A stretch of 64,000 nt of DNA from JBMNCQ01 sp049366715 (GTDB taxonomy: Bacteria; Bacillota; Peptococcia; Peptococcales; BICA1-8), in the NCBI GenBank assembly GCA_049366715.1, contig JBMNCQ010000052.1, positions 86,450 to 150,449 on the forward strand, written 5' to 3'. Positions 60,533 through 64,000 of the stretch are shown here, piece by piece. The translations under genes were made by a program, and so were the position numbers. The notes beneath the pieces were generated by a model. That model did no database searches. It saw only the letters and a list, made by a program, of their open reading frames with translations, and had not been told where the DNA came from. How positions within the stretch are numbered: the first letter of the stretch is position 1; each line of letters opens with the position of its first letter.

Positions 60533-62593
60533 CTACAAGCGATACTTTTCAATTTTTTGATAGATGCCGGCCCTGCTTATTCCCAGCATTTTGGCAGCTT
60601 TTATTTTATTCCCCCGGCAAATTTCCAACGCATTACTAACTGCCATACACTCCGTTTCTTCAACCAGCTCTTTCAAAAGTAATATTTTTTCAGGGGACTT
60701 TAATTCAGCATTTTTAATGTGAAATGGTAAATTTGCTGCTCTGATAATACCATTTTCGACAAAATTCAGACATCTCTCCAAAACATTTTCCAATTCACGG
60801 ATGTTTCCCGGCCAATGATAGGACATCATAATATCCATAGTTTTTTGCTCTATCACCGGAATTTGGCAGCCCATTCTAAGAGATAGCTTGTTAATTAAAA
60901 AATTACTTAACTGGGGGATATCCTCTTTACGGTGACGTAAAGGAGGGATCTTTAATTCAACCACATTCAAACGATAATATAAATCCATCCGGAATTTTTC
61001 TTCCCTGACCAATTCCTCCAAAGGCTGATTTGTGGCGGCGATTACCCTCACATCTACCGGAATTGTTTTGGTTCCGCCAACTCTCTCGATTTCTTTTTCC
61101 TGCAAAACTCTTAGTAATTTAACCTGCATATTCAGAGGCATGTCGCCAATCTCATCCAGAAAAATGGTTCCGTTATTCGCCAATTCAAACTTGCCCAGCT
61201 TCCCGCCCCGTTTGGCTCCGGTAAATGCACCTTCATCGTAGCCGAATAATTCCGATTCCAAAAGATTCTCCGGAATGGCCGAGCAATTAACCTTGATAAA
61301 AGGGCCATATTTCCGGGGACTTTCATAATGAAGGGCATGGGCAAATAATTCTTTTCCCGTGCCGCTTTCTCCGGTTATTAGCACTGTAGAATTACTGCGT
61401 GCCAATTTTTGGGCCATTGTTTTTATTTCCATAATTTGCCGGCTATCTCCGATAATATTGGCAAAGGTATAATGCGCCCCTTGAATTTTTTGCACCACAT
61501 CTTTGTAATATTCCAGTTCATTCTGCAGCCTGTTGAACTTTTCAATCAAAGCCGTAAATTCCTTAAAGTCTTTAAACATTACCTTACCTAAAGCACCCCA
61601 GATTTTGCCGTCTTTTTTTATGGGAATCCGGTTACAAATCATTTCCTGCCCCTTGATTTTTTGCAGGTCGGCCATTTCAGCCTTACCTGTTTTCGCAATG
61701 ATATGCATTCTGGTATTTTCGATTACTTTTGTCACATGTTTCCCGATGGCCGCTTCCCGGGGGATCCCTAAAAAATTTTCATATGCTTTGTTAAACATAG
61801 TAATCATGCCGTCCGCATTAACGACCACTAAACAATCATAGTCATTATCAACAACAGTTTCTAAGATATCCTTAAACTGTTTAACATTGGTCAGTTCTTC
61901 CATGATGGCCTGCAATTCCGTAATGTCCTGAAAAATGGCCAAAGCTCCGACAATTTTCCCCTTCTGAATAATAGGTGTGCGGTTAGTGATAAAAGTCTTT
62001 TCTCCAAATGTAAACCGGTGCCCGATTTCGGCTTTACCTAAGCGTACAATTTCCGGCAGCCTGGTATGGGGAATTAATTCTTCGATGTCTTGGCCTAAAG
62101 CTTGGGCTGCCTCAACTTCCAAAAGTTCGGCCGCCGCTTTATTTAAATAGGAAAGGGATCCCTGGCTATTTATGCTTAAAATACAGTTATTGCTGGTATC
62201 CAGAACGGCATTGAGATTTATACTGACGCTATCCCGCTGTTTAAGGAGGCTGGTCGCGATTTTTTCCTGGGAGGCAACACCGACAAAATTGTTGTTGGAA
62301 TTTACAATAACGATTTTAGATAAGGGATAATCCAGTAAATAGGCCAGGGACGCCTTTTCATTTACTAAAACTGCTTTTTCTACATATTTATCAATAGCAG
62401 TATTTAAATCAGCTTGTTCAGAATATGCCCGCACCAGAGAATTTATTGTAAATACTCCTTCAACTTTACCTTTTTCATTAACAACAGGCACGGCACTGCC
62501 GCCTAAAGCTCCAATATTATTAAGTCCTGTAATTAAATTATCTTTTTTGGTGCAGGTTATTCTTTTTGAGGCGATAAGTTGGTTGACCAGCAT
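60533..62593 (-). CDS. Sigma-54-dependent activator with CBS and PAS domains
   Basis: 686 residues from the ATG at 62593, six bases after GGGAGGG; the ATG at 62740 is rejected because a terminator lies at its start. Order: CBS pair (about 1-115), PAS domains (about 130-240 and 250-350), AAA+ ATPase with GESGTGKE, GAFTGA and IFLDEIGD, and a Fis-type helix-turn-helix ('KIKAAKMLGISRAGIYQKIE'). It is immediately upstream of three repeats and a -24/-12 promoter, so it very probably activates gntP-CoA transferase-thl-fabG. A second, similar activator is at 3.9-5.6 kb. Confidence 0.93.
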   Translation of the reverse strand: MLVNQLIASKRITCTKKDNLITGLNNIGALGGSAVPVVNEKGKVEGVFTINSLVRAYSEQADLNTAIDKYVEKAVLVNEKASLAYLLDYPLSKIVIVNSNNNFVGVASQEKIATSLLKQRDSVSINLNAVLDTSNNCILSINSQGSLSYLNKAAAELLEVEAAQALGQDIEELIPHTRLPEIVRLGKAEIGHRFTFGEKTFITNRTPIIQKGKIVGALAIFQDITELQAIMEELTNVKQFKDILETVVDNDYDCLVVVNADGMITMFNKAYENFLGIPREAAIGKHVTKVIENTRMHIIAKTGKAEMADLQKIKGQEMICNRIPIKKDGKIWGALGKVMFKDFKEFTALIEKFNRLQNELEYYKDVVQKIQGAHYTFANIIGDSRQIMEIKTMAQKLARSNSTVLITGESGTGKELFAHALHYESPRKYGPFIKVNCSAIPENLLESELFGYDEGAFTGAKRGGKLGKFELANNGTIFLDEIGDMPLNMQVKLLRVLQEKEIERVGGTKTIPVDVRVIAATNQPLEELVREEKFRMDLYYRLNVVELKIPPLRHRKEDIPQLSNFLINKLSLRMGCQIPVIEQKTMDIMMSYHWPGNIRELENVLERCLNFVENGIIRAANLPFHIKNAELKSPEKILLLKELVEETECMAVSNALEICRGNKIKAAKMLGISRAGIYQKIEKYRL

Positions 62594-62724
62594 ATTTGTC
62601 CCTCCCAAATTATCCGAAAATATACATAATAAAATATTAGACAAAAAAAAGGAATTTCCCTTTAAAATAATGTTAATAAAAGGTAATATAGACAATAAAT
62701 TATCATTCCGCCTAATATTTTGGT

Positions 62725-62753
62725 ATAAAAAAGCACTCATAGACTATGAGTGC
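62725..62753 (-). terminator. Terminator of the YibE/F gene
   Basis: Nine-bp stem GCACTCATA/TATGAGTGC (62733-62741 with 62745-62753) with a 3-nt loop, then six T on the minus strand, 64 bp past the yibE/F-like stop. Confidence 0.88.
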
Positions 62754-62816
62754 CGGGAATGAATACTTTGCATACTTTCTGCCGCCTTAATGTTGAAAAA
62801 CATTGATTAACTCAGC

Positions 62817-63941
62817 TCATTTTGGTTTTCTATCCGAAAGACTTGTTTTATAAATCCAGCCTGCTGCGACGGCGGTAATAGGAGCAACCAGCACTAAGCC
62901 CGTGCTGCCTACAACAGTACGCATAATTTCGGCAGCGACAATCTTCAAATTGACGATCCTGGCAAAACTGGAATTTTTCGTCATAAAAAGCATTAATAAA
63001 GTTAAATACCCCCCGGAATAAGCTAATAAAAGGGTTGTCGTCATTGTACCGATTACCGCCCTCCCTACGTTAAATCCGGACTGGATCAGCTCCCGCAAGG
63101 TAATATCCGGTTTTTTCCGCATGACTTCTTCCATGGAAGCTGCGACATCCATAGCAATATCCATAGCCGCTCCGGACGCACCGATAATAATGGCCGCATA
63201 AAAGATGTGCTTTAAATTCAAATCCAGATGACCACTATAAAGCAGTGTTTCGGCAAAAGGGGCCGTCATGCCGTTTAGGCCGATTTTATCGCCAAAAAAG
63301 ACGGTTATGCCGATTGTAACAAATAATCCGCAAATCGTTCCGATAAAGGCAGCTGTGGCCTTCCTGGTAAATCCGGCAACGGAATAAACGATAATCGCGG
63401 TAAGTAAAATCAGCACTAAGGCAGAAAGAATCAAGGGATTCTGCCCCGCTAATAAGCCGGGAATTAATATCTTCCAGATAATATATAAACTGGCCACAAA
63501 AGATAATAAAGCTTTTAAGCCTGTAAAACCTGCATAAACGATTAAAGATAGGACAAATAAAATGAACAACGCCAATTCCCAATTCTGACGATAAAGATCT
63601 ACTGCTTTTGCCGCCACAGCCTTTTCGTCCTTAATCATCAAAGCTGCAATAATCGTATCACCGGGTTTATAATAATTATCAAGCTCCATTTTACCCATTA
63701 AATGATTGGTGGCATGCATTTCCTGTCCTTGATATACACCTTCCAGTATTTTAATTTCCAATCCTTGATCACCAATCTTGGAAATACCGGCTTGAATCAT
63801 ATTGCTGTCATCTGTTGCCAAAACGACTGCCTTTATTTCAACGACATTTTCCTCTTTTTTATTACTCCCGTCCATAATCAATAACGCAATCATTAAAAAA
63901 ATTAATACTACAACAATCAAATAATGTCCTGTTTTTTTCAT
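62817..63941 (-). CDS. YibE/F-family membrane protein
   Basis: 374 residues: an N-terminal membrane helix, an outside domain (about 30-120) and about seven membrane helices carrying the YibE/F core ('AAIIIGASGAAMDIAMDVAA', 'SGFNVGRAVIGTMTTTLLLA', 'VAAEIMRTVVGSTGLVLVAP'). Transport of an unknown substrate is presumed; no partner is adjacent. GGTGAG precedes the ATG. Single gene; the 59 bp to the right edge hold only its leader. Confidence 0.88.
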   Translation of the reverse strand: MKKTGHYLIVVVLIFLMIALLIMDGSNKKEENVVEIKAVVLATDDSNMIQAGISKIGDQGLEIKILEGVYQGQEMHATNHLMGKMELDNYYKPGDTIIAALMIKDEKAVAAKAVDLYRQNWELALFILFVLSLIVYAGFTGLKALLSFVASLYIIWKILIPGLLAGQNPLILSALVLILLTAIIVYSVAGFTRKATAAFIGTICGLFVTIGITVFFGDKIGLNGMTAPFAETLLYSGHLDLNLKHIFYAAIIIGASGAAMDIAMDVAASMEEVMRKKPDITLRELIQSGFNVGRAVIGTMTTTLLLAYSGGYLTLLMLFMTKNSSFARIVNLKIVAAEIMRTVVGSTGLVLVAPITAVAAGWIYKTSLSDRKPK

Positions 63942-64000
63942 CTTCTCACCTTGTATAATGCAAATATAGGGTTTGATTATACATTTTCCTTTCTGATTAT

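Noticed and set aside
62594..62740. N-terminal extension of the second sigma-54 activator to 62740
   Set aside because: It overlaps the YibE/F terminator and lacks a ribosome site; the ATG at 62593 has a strong one and begins the CBS domain.

Overview
The window reads as chromosome of an anaerobic, endospore-forming, low-to-mid GC Firmicute of the Peptococcaceae/Clostridia type. The evidence is a sporulation block (spoIIGA, sigE, sigG, spoIIR), a YIEGIA-type pair found in spore-forming Clostridia, an oxygen-sensitive class III ribonucleotide reductase, a T-box before ileS, a tandem glycine riboswitch, strong GGAGG ribosome sites and many TTG/GTG starts. Nearly all genes lie on the minus strand. 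Only the 11.5 kb membrane-protein gene and the AraC/EamA pair (42.4-44.1 kb) are clearly on the plus strand. I saw no rRNA, tRNA or CRISPR array.

Layout. 0-5.7 kb: branched-chain amino-acid ABC importer (livK-H-M-G; livG is cut by the left edge) behind a sigma-54 activator. 6-10.3 kb: ArsR/CadC repressor, YIEGIA pair and a CadA/ZntA-like metal P-ATPase whose promoter carries an SmtB-type operator. 10.4-19.4 kb: an unusual locus with a membrane-anchored protein bearing a two-helix ferritin-like motif, a divergent protein sharing its membrane module, a 1610-residue double P-type ATPase and small helical proteins. It is interrupted by a decayed island (transposase tail, N-terminally truncated C39-like peptidase, membrane protein). 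19.6-24.3 kb: complete gcvT-H-PA-PB operon under a tandem glycine riboswitch. 24.5-33.7 kb: T-box-controlled ileS and the ylm cell-division cluster (HlyD-like, yggS, sepF, proC, yggT, ylmH, divIVA, yggU). 33.9-40.3 kb: isocitrate dehydrogenase, aconitase, two homocitrate-synthase-family paralogues and an IclR regulator, together enough for a citrate-to-2-oxoglutarate branch. 40.4-44.1 kb: response regulator, pgeF, AraC regulator and EamA transporter. 44.2-47.4 kb: nrdR-nrdD-nrdG with an NrdR-box palindrome upstream. 47.8-51.8 kb: sporulation block. 52-54.4 kb: DUF362 ferredoxin and a methyltransferase. 54.5-62.6 kb: a 3-hydroxybutyrate-type operon (GntP permease, CoA-transferase, internally deleted hbd, thiolase, SDR reductase) behind a sigma-54 promoter, three 18-bp upstream repeats and its own activator. 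62.8-63.9 kb: YibE/F membrane protein.

Best candidates for something undescribed: (1) the ferritin-like/PacL-like/double-ATPase locus; (2) families of 7-bp tandem repeats placed just after three minus-strand stop codons; (3) the sigma-54 upstream repeats; (4) the altered second NifV paralogue; and (5) the hbd gene that lost about 200 internal codons while its operon stayed otherwise intact.
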